DNA of 64,000 nucleotides from Brachyhypopomus gauderio (lineage: Eukaryota; Chordata; Actinopteri; Gymnotiformes; Hypopomidae): contig NC_135220.1 of assembly GCF_052324685.1 (NCBI RefSeq), positions 24,766,678-24,830,677 on the forward strand. The letters run 5' to 3'. Both the position numbers and the translations under genes were made by a program. The notes under the pieces are model-generated. The model worked only from the letters and a program-made list of their open reading frames with translations, searched no databases and had not been told where the DNA came from. Shown piece after piece: positions 48,339 through 60,592 of the stretch; positions within the stretch are counted from its first letter, which is position 1; each line of letters starts with the position of its first letter.

Positions 48339-49500
48339 CTAGGAACTCGTTTCCTCTTCCAAGGATTGTAAAGACTTTCTCTCTTTTCTTTGGACTCCGG
48401 ATTCTCCTCCACTGTACATAATCTGATGTGTCAATATTTCTACTTTTGTTATTGTAGGATATTTTTTTATATGTTTTACTACATGGTAAAGATCACATTT
48501 TTAAATATATTTTAATAATAACCACATTTGTGTATAAAACAAGAAAAAAGTACTTTTTTATGTCATGAAAAGATGGAGATTGTATGCTTATTTCATTCAG
48601 GTAGATGTATTTCCGTCCTCTCTTACTGCTGATACAGTGACTGACAGGACAATACCTCCAAGGGTTTCCAGTTTGTTGGATTTTAATCTTAATGTTTTTT
48701 TTTGCCTTCTTATTCCATTCATACTTGAAATATGTCTATTTATATTTTTTGCCATGTGCTTTGGTGTACATTTTTGCCTTTTAGTTTTATTTTGCGTTCC
48801 CTGTGCCAAATGTGAATATTTGATATCAAATAGTTTTTTTTGCCTTGTTACAAGATTTGACAGGATTCCCTATTCTGCTGTTGCCAAATGCATATATCTA
48901 TTTCCTTTTAACATTCCCATTAATGACTTCATTGCTTTTGTGACCTTTTCCAATTCTCATGAGAATATTCAACCAGCATTGTTTACACAGGTTTACAAGG
49001 CAGACCCTTTGACATTTTGAGATATTTGTGCACCGTAGAATGGAATGCCTTTGTAATGCATGGGAATTAAAATACTTCAATGATTTTTAACTAGAACAAA
49101 TTAGGCTTATTCATTGTCCCTGTAGATCATTGGAAGTATTTACACTTGCACCAGGATTAACCCAAATAAAGTAATGCATACTTTGAAAAAACTGATAACT
49201 GGTACGGGTGTTTTTTTTAATGGCTCTCGGATTTCTAATGTATCCATTTTGTGATTTGTAGGACTCCTACTTTACGCAATCCGTTCATGGACAGTGATGT
49301 GGATTTACAGTACGTCAAATTTCGCATTACAGAAACCACCACGAGGGGGCGCTACCAAGCCAAGTAAGATTTAAAAGGAAGAGAAGCGGGCGGAGGTGAC
49401 AGAAAAACTTAATCACTACTATTAAGATGATTTCTACTGGCGGCGAGTAATAGCGCGACGCGGTGGGCACGGAAAGATGGAAGCAATATTTTCCAGAGGT
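48339..49500 (+). other. mphosph9 3' UTR and intergenic sequence
   Basis: T-rich 3' UTR with candidate poly(A) signals ATTAAA near 49,066 and AATAAA at 49165-49170. No gene is seen between there and the CpG-rich start of the next unit. Confidence 0.6.
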
Positions 49501-49559
49501 CAGGGTTAGGGGTCTGTAACGTAACCTGACCCGCGGAGTAAATCCTCGGGTGTCCTGTT

Positions 49560-49975
49560 TCACGGAGTCCACAGCTAGCTCACACACACACATTGCTTCA
49601 CATCTGGAATTTACTCCTAGAAACCCGATCGGACCGCGTCCGCCCGGAGGGACGTGGAGACGAGCGGCGCGTTCGGCTGGACCTGACGCCTGCGCCCATC
49701 CCGATAAAACGACCCGGAGCAGCGGTGTCTCCTCCCGGGGGGAGAGGTTACGCCTGCTGCCTGGCGCCTGGCTAGGCTAGCGGAGAGCTAACCAGGCGGA
49801 GCTGCTTTTTTTAGTCCGCCAACGTACACAAACAGCGAGGAGCGACACCGGGCTGGCACACGCCGACCCGCCCCAGGATGTGCGTGGACTAGCCGCTTGG
49901 GCATTTGCCAAACAAATGGACCGGGTTCATAAATAGCCTCTTTATAAGAAGTCCGTCTTGACACAATAAAAACAG
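49560..49975 (+). other. pitpnm2: Probable pitpnm2 promoter and noncoding first exon
   Basis: A CpG-dense stretch, unlike the surrounding AT-rich DNA, ends in a strong donor AACAG|GTAAGT (intron from 49976). The sequence before the donor has stops in every frame, so it would be 5' UTR. Position and strand fit a first exon for the downstream PITPNM2-type gene. The start point is not visible. Confidence 0.5.
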
Positions 49976-51220
49976 GTAAGTGCCGAAAGTACCTTCGAGT
50001 TATTTTTATACACACAGTCATGTTCACTGGCGCTGGTGAAAAGCAAAGGTAGCGTCGCCGGATTACAGCTAACGGTCACCTGCTAGCTGGCGCTTTGGAT
50101 CTAAGAGCACAATATGAGTCCACGTTACCCAACACCAGAACCGACGTGACCCAAATTAGCCACCAGACCGTCTGACCCATACATGAGTTACAGCCAATAT
50201 GCATTTCCCCCCTTGTTTAACATTTGTTAACTAAGAATTGCAAGCAAAACAGGCGGGGCTGCTTCAATCCCGTGTGTAACATAACCAGAGAAATGCAACG
50301 TTGGCTCAATAGCTGGATAATAACCTTGATTTAATGATTTAATGATGGGTGGATTTTCCAGACTAGAGTCATTGTTGGTGTGCTGCTCACCTGAGCCAGT
50401 TTCACCACCCTAGAGCTCCTAGATCACCCTGCTGTATCGGGGGAACTGGTGTTTACTTCACTGGGTAGTACAAAATGCAGGATCTCTATAAACCTGCCCG
50501 TTGGGCTCGTCTGGTTCAGGTAGCGCCAGAATCACCAAATCGGCTCACACGCTTCTTTGATTTTTTTTATTACCGTCACATTCGAGATCCACGTTGCATA
50601 ATCTTGATCTATTTCTCATCACTGTCTGGCTGATCTAGAATGTCGCCATATGAATAGAAAATATCGCATGTTGTGTATTAAAGGTATCGCCTCTCGCAGA
50701 AGGCTGCATTGCTTAAAGACACTTGAAGTAAAGACGGATGTGAGTGATGTCGAGGTACAAGCTGAGTTGGTGTGACGAGAAGACAAACAGAATGTTTGCG
50801 GACCTCCGTCCGGTTCGGTACGAGCGTGTGTGCGGGGTTCGTGGCCGGGGTTATGGTTCGATGTCGGGGTGACTCATACCCCTGACATCTTCAAGTCCTT
50901 CGTGTGTTAACAGAACTTTCGCTCCTGGAGAAGTGTCGGAAGGTGTCGAGTTACCAGGCCCAGATGAATCGGATGCTTTATTCATGTGTTTCACGTCCAC
51001 ACTCCATCGGGAGGAAACATATTTAAGGGGGATGCGTCACGGTTATTTAGTATGTTCACCATCTCCAAATTCATATATTTCTAGAGCAGATCAAGCAAGC
51101 GGTGCTGTTTGAGCATAACGTTACAAGCCCTTGATGATCGTTTTCAGCGTTTCTAGGTTATTGGATCATTTTATTAAAGTGATGACGGAAAATGATCATA
51201 TCCCGCCGTCATCTCAGGAT

Positions 51221-51257
<37 letters not shown>

Positions 51258-51258
51258 T
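51221..51258 (+). repeat. (TG)n(GA)n microsatellite
   Basis: TG run to 51244 continuing directly into GA repeats. Confidence 0.9.
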
Positions 51259-54200
51259 TTTCTAGCGCAGCAGCGAGTTTCCTATTGAACAAATAGGGCT
51301 TTTATTTCAAATGCAAACGGCGTCCTGTCACGTTTCCCCTCGTCACCCTGTCGCTGTTTTAATACTGAAGATCAGGATATGCTTTACTTCGCCGCCACAG
51401 AATTGCTGTCTGTTTCGTCTCTTAAGTGTAGTTAATTCACTGTTGGCAATTCAGCATGTTCCACATCACCCTGTAGTTTACCGCCCGAATCTGTGCGGCT
51501 TGAGGCTTTCGCCTCTCCAGCGGAACTAAAATAAAAACACAAGCTCGTTATTGCGCCGCTAAAATATTGACGGTGCTCAGGCTCGTTGTGAGCGTATCGC
51601 GAATGAGTCACAGCATCGACCGCCTTCCCGCCACCCCGCCGGCTGCGCGTGCCGCACGCACGAGCGAGGAGGCCGCGCGAGCAGTCGTAGGGGCGCGCGG
51701 ACGCGAGCGAAAGGCCGTCGGCGCCGCGCACGCCACGCACGCTGCACCGGCGGGGAAAGCCAGCGTGCCGAGAGGAGCCCGCCTAGTTCCGCTGCATTAT
51801 TAATAACCGCATAGTAAAAGGTTGAGGACCGAGCCATGTAAACATGGCAGTTGCGTGGTCGGTTACGGAATCGGTATGATTGTGTTAAAGCGCGTGCTCG
51901 CGGCGGGCTGTGTCGATATAGTAGCACATGGTTCGTCTCGCGCTTGTCTGTCTTGAGTAAGGGTGCTCAAAATAAGGCCTTGTTGGGAACACCTCGGCCT
52001 AAGATCACATTAGCGTTCATTTTAAAAAAGAAAACAAACTTTAGATGTGCATATCCGTATAGTGCAAGATATTGCATAAGCAATACAATACCATATTACG
52101 TAAGGCTTGATATTGTGGTTGCCGTCACTTAACTTAAGTACAGTACATTATATTTGATGGTCATGAGTTTACGGTGTAATCAAGCCGTGTGTACTGCAGA
52201 CACACTATCTCTGTCCGCTAAGACCATTAATAAGTGAAGTGAGCTTGGAGGCTTGAGTGTGTCGTGCCGACTGCGGCCTACAAGGACCTCTGCTCCGCAG
52301 TGTTTCCTGGAGGAAGGCTGACCTCAGTAACTGTGGTGGGGGAGGGCGGGACTTCCGTCTGGGACAGTGGTGGACGTGACGGGCGGGCGGGTGACCAATC
52401 ACCTTCGGCCTCTTGATTTTCTGCTCTCCTTCCAGCAGCTATTTATGGAGAGAGCCATTCTTTCCACTAAGCACAATTTCCATCTTTCATAAAGAACTGG
52501 CTTGTGTAAGGGGAATATTTATCTGTTTGTTTATTTATTCAGTGCATAAGCTGTTTTTACAGCATGATGGCTATGGCACACAATTACAGAAAATTATGGG
52601 AAATGTAACATCAGAAGAAGAATCAGTCGATACAAATTCAGACACCTGGGTCTCTCTCAAAGGTGGCGGCAACACTCACGGAAGCGCGTCTCTTGTCCTG
52701 CTTGTCTCCCCCTCATCCAGTCCTCCCGTTAGTCACCGTCTGAGACCTCGGAACATCTCCCGAGACGGCCGATGGCACGGTTCCAGCACAGCCGGTTCCT
52801 TCCCTGCACATGCCAAGCAGTTACCACAGTCCTTCAGACCTCACTTTGCTGAGTCAGAGCATTTTTTTTCTCCTTCGCTAATAGTCAAGAAATCCTGGAA
52901 GCCTGGGTGATTTGTGGCTTGTGATTTGAGATCATTTTCGGGAGCTGTATTGGGAACCCGGCCTCTCGGTTGGGTAACCGTGTAGCCACAAAAGAGTCTC
53001 CTAATGAGCGTAGCTGTGACGGAAAATGTCACGGGTCAAATATCTTTTCGGAAGTTGACATTATTAAGTGTCTCCGTATACTCCGGCTGTCCGACTTCGG
53101 TGTCAACCTTCAAAGCCTTCTTTGTAGTGCCAGCGCTTGAGGTTTTTGGTTTGTGTTTGCAGCTGTGTGTGGGCTGAAGTCATTGTCCACCAAGCAGAGA
53201 GGACATTATTAATGAATCCAATCGCGAAATGGGCAGTTGGTCCTAATAGATGCTTAATCTTGGTAACAAATGGCCTCAGTGCTGAGGTAGAGGGGTCTGT
53301 GTGATGGCAGGCTCCAGGCACTGTGTCATTACTGCTGCATGAAGCCACTGTATATTTTCCAGCCTTTGCACTTGGAGCCTATCCAGACACTAATGGTATT
53401 GGGCTCTGTGTGGCACGCTGCCACCCCCACCATGCCACTGATTAATGTTGCCCCCTCATCTCACCACTGAACTCCCAAAAAACAAAAAAAAAAAAGGTTT
53501 AGTGTGATAAAACGGCACTGTGGCTTCCGGTTGAAACTCACCAGCGGGTTCTCGTATAGGAGAATCTCCTCCATCTCCAAGTAGCATGTTCAGGAGAACC
53601 TCGTACCGATCTCTGGTCCCGGAATCTGGTTGCAGAATTTAAAGACACACCCAAACAGGAACGCCCCCCCGACACGGAGGACAGGGCACGCGTAATTCAC
53701 ACGTGTGTTCGCCTCACATGCATAAACTCAGCACCTGTGCAGCTGGACTGTCAGGGCTGCAGGATTATTGCGTTTCACACTCAGAAGCAGAAGGACATGT
53801 CTAGCTGTGAGGAACCACCCCCCCCCCCCCCCCCTGTCGTGACTCTGCCTGCTGGCTCACGCTTCCTCTGTGAACTTGTTTTCATATGCGAGGCCTCACG
53901 GTAATCAGAGCTTCCTCTCACCGTGCATGGGCTTTCTGGATTTGCATTTCAGTTTATACATTTGCATAAGCAAAACGGAGACTGGTTGACGCGTTACAGA
54001 CGATATGCCTCCTAGACGGGGCCATGTTGAGCACGAGTCCAGTGGATTAGCTCATGAGTTCAAAAACCAGTAATTATGTTTACGAAATTTTATTTTATTT
54101 TTATTTTTTTGCTACAAATGGTGTATTTTTTATTTGGCTTGATAGCTTTCCTTCCTGATGAACAAAATAACTTTCTTAGCTCTCATTGAATGTTCAGCTG

Positions 54201-56567
54201 AAATAGCACCGCTCTGTTTGTAATAATAAATTATACATGCTTCTGTTTCAAAGTGTTCCATTTGTGGCCACTGGACCGCACAGCTAATGTTCTTAATTGT
54301 TGCTGTACAAGACCAGCAAAGTTCACATACTGTCACGGTCCCTTTTGTTATTAGAACAAAAGCGGAGGTGTTGTCCGATACTAACAACACCAATTGCGGG
54401 ATTTCTGAAGAATCCGAATCAACACACGAGTATCTGTCTGTAACTGCACAGCAGCGAGGTTAAAGAAACGCTGTTAAAGAAACGCTCACATACAGGGTTA
54501 GTGTGATGTGCTTCCTGGTCCTGTGGCGGGCCGTGTGGGTTTGAAGCAGGAAGGAGCCTGTTTCCCAAGTGCCCCAGCTTCAGGTTGGAATCCTTGATAG
54601 CTGATTGGAGGCAGCAGGCAGTCTGCTTCAACAGCGCGTGCCTGTGAGTCATCGCTCAGGAAATGGCTAAATTGAATGCTCTCATTATCAGCTCTGCACA
54701 ACACAGCAGCGCTGATGGGCGGGCGGAGCAATCGGCCCCTCTGGCTGCCCCTCTGGCCTGGTGGAGGTGGAGGTGGGTGGGGTTGTGCTGGTGGGGTTTT
54801 CAGGCCCGCTGACACCCATCCTGGAGGTCCAGGTTAGGTTTGCGTTGTAGGAGCACCCCTCCCATCCTCTGGTGCATCTCGAATGGTCCTGAACTCAAAC
54901 GGCGCCGGAGACAGGGCAGCCAGTGGCACTCCGCAGAACACTTTACTTACAATAAGAAAGTATCAACTAATTACATTTCCACAGGTAGATGAAAAACGAA
55001 ATTTTGTATAACAAGCGGAAAAAAATAATAAATTGGAACGACGCCAGCTGTCCCAGAATAACAATGAATCAGTCAACCAATTACTCGGCCATCCACGACT
55101 CGTTAAGAATCCGGCCGTCACCCACAAGGGGGCTTCTTAAGAGCTCAGATGGGCAGCTCCTAGCTAGTCGAATATTCAGGGCCCGAAATGCCCTCGAGGT
55201 GAGTGATTTATTACAGTAATTTGAAGAAACGATCACGCGTGAGGCACCAGCACTGTCCGCCGGGCCCGTTCTATAAATAAAGCGCCTCTCCTCATCATCC
55301 GGCCGTGGCGTCAGCGGCCCTCCTCGTGCTTGTTAGTGCGTGCACAGTTCACAATCGCTTCCATTTTCGATGCGGCACCAACACATGAAACTGGGAAGAG
55401 CCGGCATACGAGCTGAGCTGCCTACAGCTGGAGCGAAAAACGGATACAAAAGCGACACCGAAGGACACTGCTCTCGGCACTGGAGAGAAAGGCCAGCTTT
55501 CAATTACATGAGCGATTATTCTCTGCTAACAGGCTAATTAAGGTGACATCCTTAAGAATATTGTTTTATTATAGTGCTATTGGTTTCCAGGTCAGAAGGT
55601 GTAATTTAATTAGGACGCCCACGGTTTCAAAAATGTTGAGTCTCCCACTACCAGCGTTGTCCCACGTTAAATCGATACGCATCGACGTTTTATCTGCAGC
55701 TGCACACAACGTCTCCTCCAGCAGACGAGGGGTTCGGCTTTCGGTCTGGCTTCAGGCCCCTGTCCCCCTCTCTGGGCCCGCAGGCCTCTGAAGGTCTGAC
55801 ATAAAGATGCGTCTGATATCCGTTTCACACTAAGGGACACGGGGTTCAGATGGAGAGTGGTCAGCGTCCAGACGTCCTGCTCACAGATGTAGGACCAGGA
55901 TTGATGAGAATAGAGAAATGTGTGACCGACATCGGCCATTTATGCAACACGGGCCCCTTACCTTATGTGTGTGTGTCTGTGTGTGATTACGTGCTGTGGT
56001 TTCTCAGCGTCGAGGCCTGCTGTGCTTCTCAAGCAACTTCCTGTTTTTCGAGAACAGAAACGAACACAGAGTCTTGTCTGTCTTAAAGTGATGTGGAGTT
56101 TTATGGACTTCATTCAACTTGAAAAGTTATTTTGATGACTTTCACATAACTGCAATACTAAAAATACAAATATGTAATACAAATATACTAAAATACATTA
56201 ATTTAAAATAAACTTGCAGCTGTCTCTGTATCCCCTCAGTGTGTGAAATCACAGACGTACAAATCTGATCTATTAGTCGGCCTCATTTGCTTACAGGAAA
56301 AGAGCTGTTTCCGATTATGAATTAAGTCTGGTCTTAATTCGGGCCCTTCTAGAGCAGAGTGAGTAATCCACCTGCATCTGCTCACCGTACGCAGACATAC
56401 GAGGCAGATTGTGGGTGAGCACAACTGAACTCTTGAGTCCATGATCACACCCTCACATCAGTGAGGCTTCCCTCCTTTCCAACTCTGTCTTCCCCTCGCA
56501 CTAACTAGCCGAACACACAGCGGCCGAATGACCTCTTCTACGCAACGTGTCCACATGACCTAACTGA

Positions 56568-56573
<6 letters not shown>

Positions 56574-56656
<83 letters not shown>
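56574..56656. repeat. (AT)41 microsatellite
   Basis: An uninterrupted AT dinucleotide run of about 83 bp, self-complementary and able to form a cruciform. It lies about 100 bp before the GC-rich promoter-like segment. Confidence 0.95.
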
Positions 56657-56661
<5 letters not shown>

Positions 56662-56947
56662 TCATAATGTGGCAGTGCTTTTGTAAATATGGTTGTGTAC
56701 TTTGTCCCCTGGCCCTCTCTTTGATGATCTGCTCGGGTGGCGATAACGTCTGTTCTCGGAGGAGATCGCGAGAGCTTCTCTGCTACTCCGCACGGTCTCA
56801 CGCAGCTGTCGGCTCGAGCGAGGCAGGTAGAGGCGGGATTTGGGGGGGGGTGGGGGGATGTTAGGGGAGGGACCGAGTTTTGGGGGGGGAGACAATGAGC
56901 GCACGCAGCCACCGGTAGCTAACGGGGCCCGCCCATCATCACCGCCC

Positions 56948-57232
56948 AGCCAATGCTGCTGCAGCCTCTCGCGTTTCCGTGGCAACAGCACTTTATAGCC
57001 CCACCACAAGAGGTGGGTGGGGGTTTGATTTGCTCCTCGTCTTCTCCCCCATCCGCTGGATAATTTGGTGCCGGATCACATCTGTGGTTTCACAGCAGCA
57101 GCAAATGAGGAACCGGGCGATGGTGCCCGGGCGCTAGCATGTTCCTGTTTGAGCGCGAGACACGGCGTGGCCACACGCGTTCAAGTGACTGGATTCATCG
57201 GGTGGATGTGCAGCTCGGCACCATCAGGGCAG
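56948..57232 (+). promoter_or_regulatory. Candidate internal promoter with RFX X-box
   Basis: Within a GC-rich segment, in order: AGCCAAT (CCAAT box, about 56,949), an X-box-like GTTTCCGTGGCAAC (56973-56986), and TTTATA (56992-56997). Some 30 bp downstream begins GC-richer sequence that ends in donor GGCAG|GTGTGT (57232/57233). The spacing is that of a TATA promoter followed by a first exon. It could start a shorter or tissue-specific pitpnm2 transcript. Confidence 0.4.
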
Positions 57233-57777
57233 GTGTGTGTGTTTACAACTGTGTTTTACGTGACGGAGCTCAGGTTCCTTCAGGTGCCAATAAACAACTG
57301 TAGCTCTCTGGGAGCAGAATTTACATTGCAAATCCAGTTTTGCTAAAATGGTTCAGTGTTTTCATTTTGATTGGTCAGTGATGGTGGTTGATGTTTTGAA
57401 TACCTTGATATGTTCTGCCTCTACCCATACTGGACTTCATACTGGACATGCTTATTGTGTAGTTTTTAAAATGATAATGTCATAACATGTTACACCGGCC
57501 TGTCTGGGCTGTTAATATGGACGTCAGGATAGTCACAGTCTCTGGGTTTTTCTGTGTCTGGAATGTCATCTGCATAGGCAGGTTATTGCTTTAGGATAGT
57601 TCTTCTGTCGATCATGGTCTGACTGTAATTGTGATTTTTGTGTAAAAATATGTTTGATTGTTAGTGTAGCTTCATCTCAGATGGTTTGCTTTCTTGTGTG
57701 CCACGCTACCATCCCTTGAGCTTTTACACAAACTATCTCTCGATTGTCCCGTCTCCCATGTCAGGCTTCAGTTAAGT

Positions 57778-58030
57778 CAGCGGTCACCAACCACCGGGCC
57801 GCCGACCGGTACTGGTCCGTGGGTCATTTGGTACCGGGCCGCACGGAAAAAAAAATTATCAATAATCAGAGTCTGAGTGATTTATTTTGAAAAAAATTGT
57901 GATTCTCTCCCAATTACATCGGTCAGTGCGTCTGGTGAGTTTAATTTTTATGCGGTTTCTATTGATTTTTATGCGAATCGTATCATTTTATTTAACCGGT
58001 CCGTGGCTCAAAAAATGTTGGGGACCGCCG
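57778..58030. mobile_element. Non-autonomous hAT element
   Basis: A 253-bp element with terminal inverted repeats: left CAGCGGTCACCAACCACCGG, right end GTTGGGGACCGCCG. It carries the GGGCCGCCGACCGGTACTGG and CCGGTCCGTGG signatures of a widespread hAT family. It is flanked by an imperfect 8-bp duplication, AGTTAAGT (57770-57777) and AGTTGAGC (58031-58038). There is no transposase frame. Confidence 0.8.
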
Positions 58031-59163
58031 AGTTGAGCGAGTATACTGCGTGCTGTTATGGGCCTCTTATCTCTTCAGACTTCCGCTTGTACTGGTGTTC
58101 TGTTCTGTGGTCATGTGGTCATCCACACAGATACTGCCAGATCTTCTGAACTGTTCCATCAGATTGGTTGGTTGTTCTCTGTGTTCGTGGAAACTCTGGT
58201 GACGTCATGGAACTGTTGTCCGGAGCTTTGGTCAAGTGTTCCCATAACCCCAGCCCCACTGCGCAGTCGTGCAGCATAGCCCTGCAGGGATGGATCAAAC
58301 GCAGTGACCTGGATCACGATCACACGCCCAGGCCGCCAGCCAGCACGCTCCTTGCGTGTGATGTCCAAACCAGGCGAACACCAGCCCTACGCCTTGCTGA
58401 GGATTCACGCATCTGGTCCAGTGGATCCTGCGTGTCAGCTGCGTCCTGGGACACCAGGTTTCGGGGGCTTAGAGGATCAGAACGCTCCACGTCCAGGATC
58501 CTCCCGTTCAGGCGTCACTCGTGAGCTGCTATGCTTTCGTGCGTCATAGTTAACAGTGTGTGCTATTAGGGGGCAAAGCACGTGTGCTATTAGGGGGATC
58601 ACCCCAGCAGACGTACGAGCGTTGCCCTTTATGACATCTGCTATACGCAAACACGTTTTGGTCTGGACCTGACGAGCAGGCCGAGCTAACGCAACAATCG
58701 AGGTCTCCGTCCGGTTCTGTGAGCGAGTTACCGAACCGCCCCAGAGCCGACAGGGCCCACTTCTGCTCAGGCCACTGTTCTGTGTCTCACGTAATGTCTC
58801 CAGTCGTTAACCTTTTCTAATGGATATTTCACTGATACAAGAACAAACAGACACACATCTTTAGCATAGATAACTGTATTAAAAGAGAGAGTGAGAGAGA
58901 GAGCACGGGAGAATTTACATAGGGGACGTGCCAAATTACTATTTTAGGCAGCTTGTACATTGTGAAGCAAAATGATATACCTGCATCGTCTCTATCTGAA
59001 ATAAACATGTGTAAGATGAAACGTGCCCTTACTGTGGAGAATGTGGGAAATGTGCTTTGATTTTAAAGCCAGACATTACCTTTGTGTTTGTAACAGGTAT
59101 TGGGTTACAGTACAGCAGAAAACACCATAAACATGTATGGAATGTAGGCATGTACACGTGTCC

Positions 59164-59164
<1 letters not shown>

Positions 59165-59203
<39 letters not shown>

Positions 59204-59235
59204 ATATATATATATAATATATATATAATATATAA
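59165..59235 (+). repeat. Compound (TG)n-(TA)n microsatellite
   Basis: TG run to 59199 followed by an imperfect TA run. Confidence 0.95.
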
Positions 59236-60514
59236 TAATCATTCTAACCCCATTCACAGACTGGATTGGGGTGTACAGTATACCAACTACAGGCAACTTG
59301 ATGTCTATTCTCAGAGTTAGAGTTGATTGGTGTAGCTGTGATCTACTTTTGCACGATATGATGCCGATCTCTAATTTGGGAGTCTTGATTGAAAGTATCA
59401 TCTGAGGTCGTCTCCCATTGAACCAAAAAACGCATCTATTGAAACACCCCAAAATTCACGAAGGCAGGTCCCGCCACGTGTCCCCCGGAGCGACCGCGTG
59501 GACACCATCAAGACGGGGCAGCACTCGTCGTGTTCAGCGTCTCCCCCATGTATGCGTGGTTCCCATGGTCACGATAGCCGAGTCAGCCCTTCGGTTCATC
59601 AGAGGACATGGTTTGGTTGGGTGTCCAAGGCTGCGTCCAGTCATGATAGCGCGAGACGGCTTTTTTTATCACACGGTGCCTTTGCAGCGATTTATGGCGA
59701 CACTTGTCAGGCCTACAATACGTGAAATCAGATGATGTTCGCCCATCGGGCGTTTGTTACCGACGTTTTGAGAGTTTATGTTTAGGACACTCGCCTAAGT
59801 GACACACACACACACCCATGTGTGCTGCCTCCAGCTCAAGCAGCAGATTGACGTGAGATGCGTGTGAATAATCCGTCTTACGTTAAACACCTCCTCCCCG
59901 TCACGTGACCACACTAAAGACCCGCTCAACACTGCTATCTTCCTTACGTAACAGATTAGACATAAGGACAAGGTCCGTCACACTGGAATTTCTGGCTGCG
60001 GTTTTATGAGAGGTTTTTGAGTCTCGCCATACTTTGGGCATGTCTTGTGTCTCTGTTTTTAACAAGAACGTAGTGTGAAAGGTCGAAGGTGGCGTTGCGT
60101 AGTTGCTGGTATGCATTAACTAGGTTCCTACGGTTCAAAGCTATTACTGTATTATTGTGCATGTAGTGGAGTGGCGTTTGCTTTCATTGCGGTAGTCTTT
60201 CCAGGTCAAGCAGAAATGGCCTCTGTATAATCAGAATTGCTCCAGGACTCATTTAATACTTTGTTTTCCTGTGTTTAGTGTCTATTCATTATTCGACCTT
60301 CGTGTGACTGCAGTGTTTGATGTCTGCTGTCAGCAGCCTCTGTGTCCCGTCAGCAGGGGAGTCTGGCTGAGTTCTGGAGATGGCTCGCTGATAGCGACGT
60401 ACGCCTCACACATCTCTCTCTCTCCCCCCTCCCCCAGGTGCTAGGGATGAACTTGCCTCCGGCTCTCTGATGCCCCACGGCTAGGGCCCCCCCCCCCCCC
60501 ACACCGCCGTCATC

Positions 60515-60592
60515 ATGTTGATCAAAGAGTATCGCATCCCCATGCCTATGAGCGTGGAGGAGTATCGCATCGCCCAGCTCTACATGATCCAG
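60515..60592 (+). CDS. pitpnm2: PITPNM2-type phosphatidylinositol transfer protein, first coding exon (partial)
   Basis: This is the start exon of a membrane-associated phosphatidylinositol transfer protein (Nir/RdgB family), which moves PI and phosphatidic acid at ER-plasma membrane contacts. The exon begins at acceptor CCCCCAG (60438), has 77 nt of 5' UTR, and codes 26 residues: MLIKEYRIPMPMSVEEYRIA then QLYMIQ. It ends at CAG|GTCAGT in phase 0. The residues are the first beta strand and helix of the PITP domain. The family match is clear, but paralogues PITPNM1/2/3 share this segment. PITPNM2 is chosen because it neighbours MPHOSPH9 in other vertebrates. The rest of the gene lies beyond the window. 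Confidence 0.82.

Larger units (their letters stand above)
49976..60437 (+). other. Large first intron of pitpnm2
   Basis: No convincing coding exon is seen in this 10.5-kb stretch. It holds TG/GA repeats (51221-51258), a CpG-rich patch (51,580-51,790), a poly-C run (about 53,817-53,834), an (AT)n tract, a GC-rich promoter-like segment (56,750-57,232), a hAT relic (57,778-58,030) and a TG/TA repeat at 59,165. It also has several homeobox-site-rich, non-repetitive stretches that may be regulatory. Confidence 0.55.

Noticed and set aside
52413-52910. 165-codon plus-strand open frame in pitpnm2 intron 1
   Set aside because: Composition is not protein-like throughout, it includes vertebrate intron-like T-rich sequence, and it has no homologue I recognise.
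56538-56912. Minus-strand frame with long Tyr-Ile repeat
   Set aside because: It is only the translation of the (AT)41 microsatellite.
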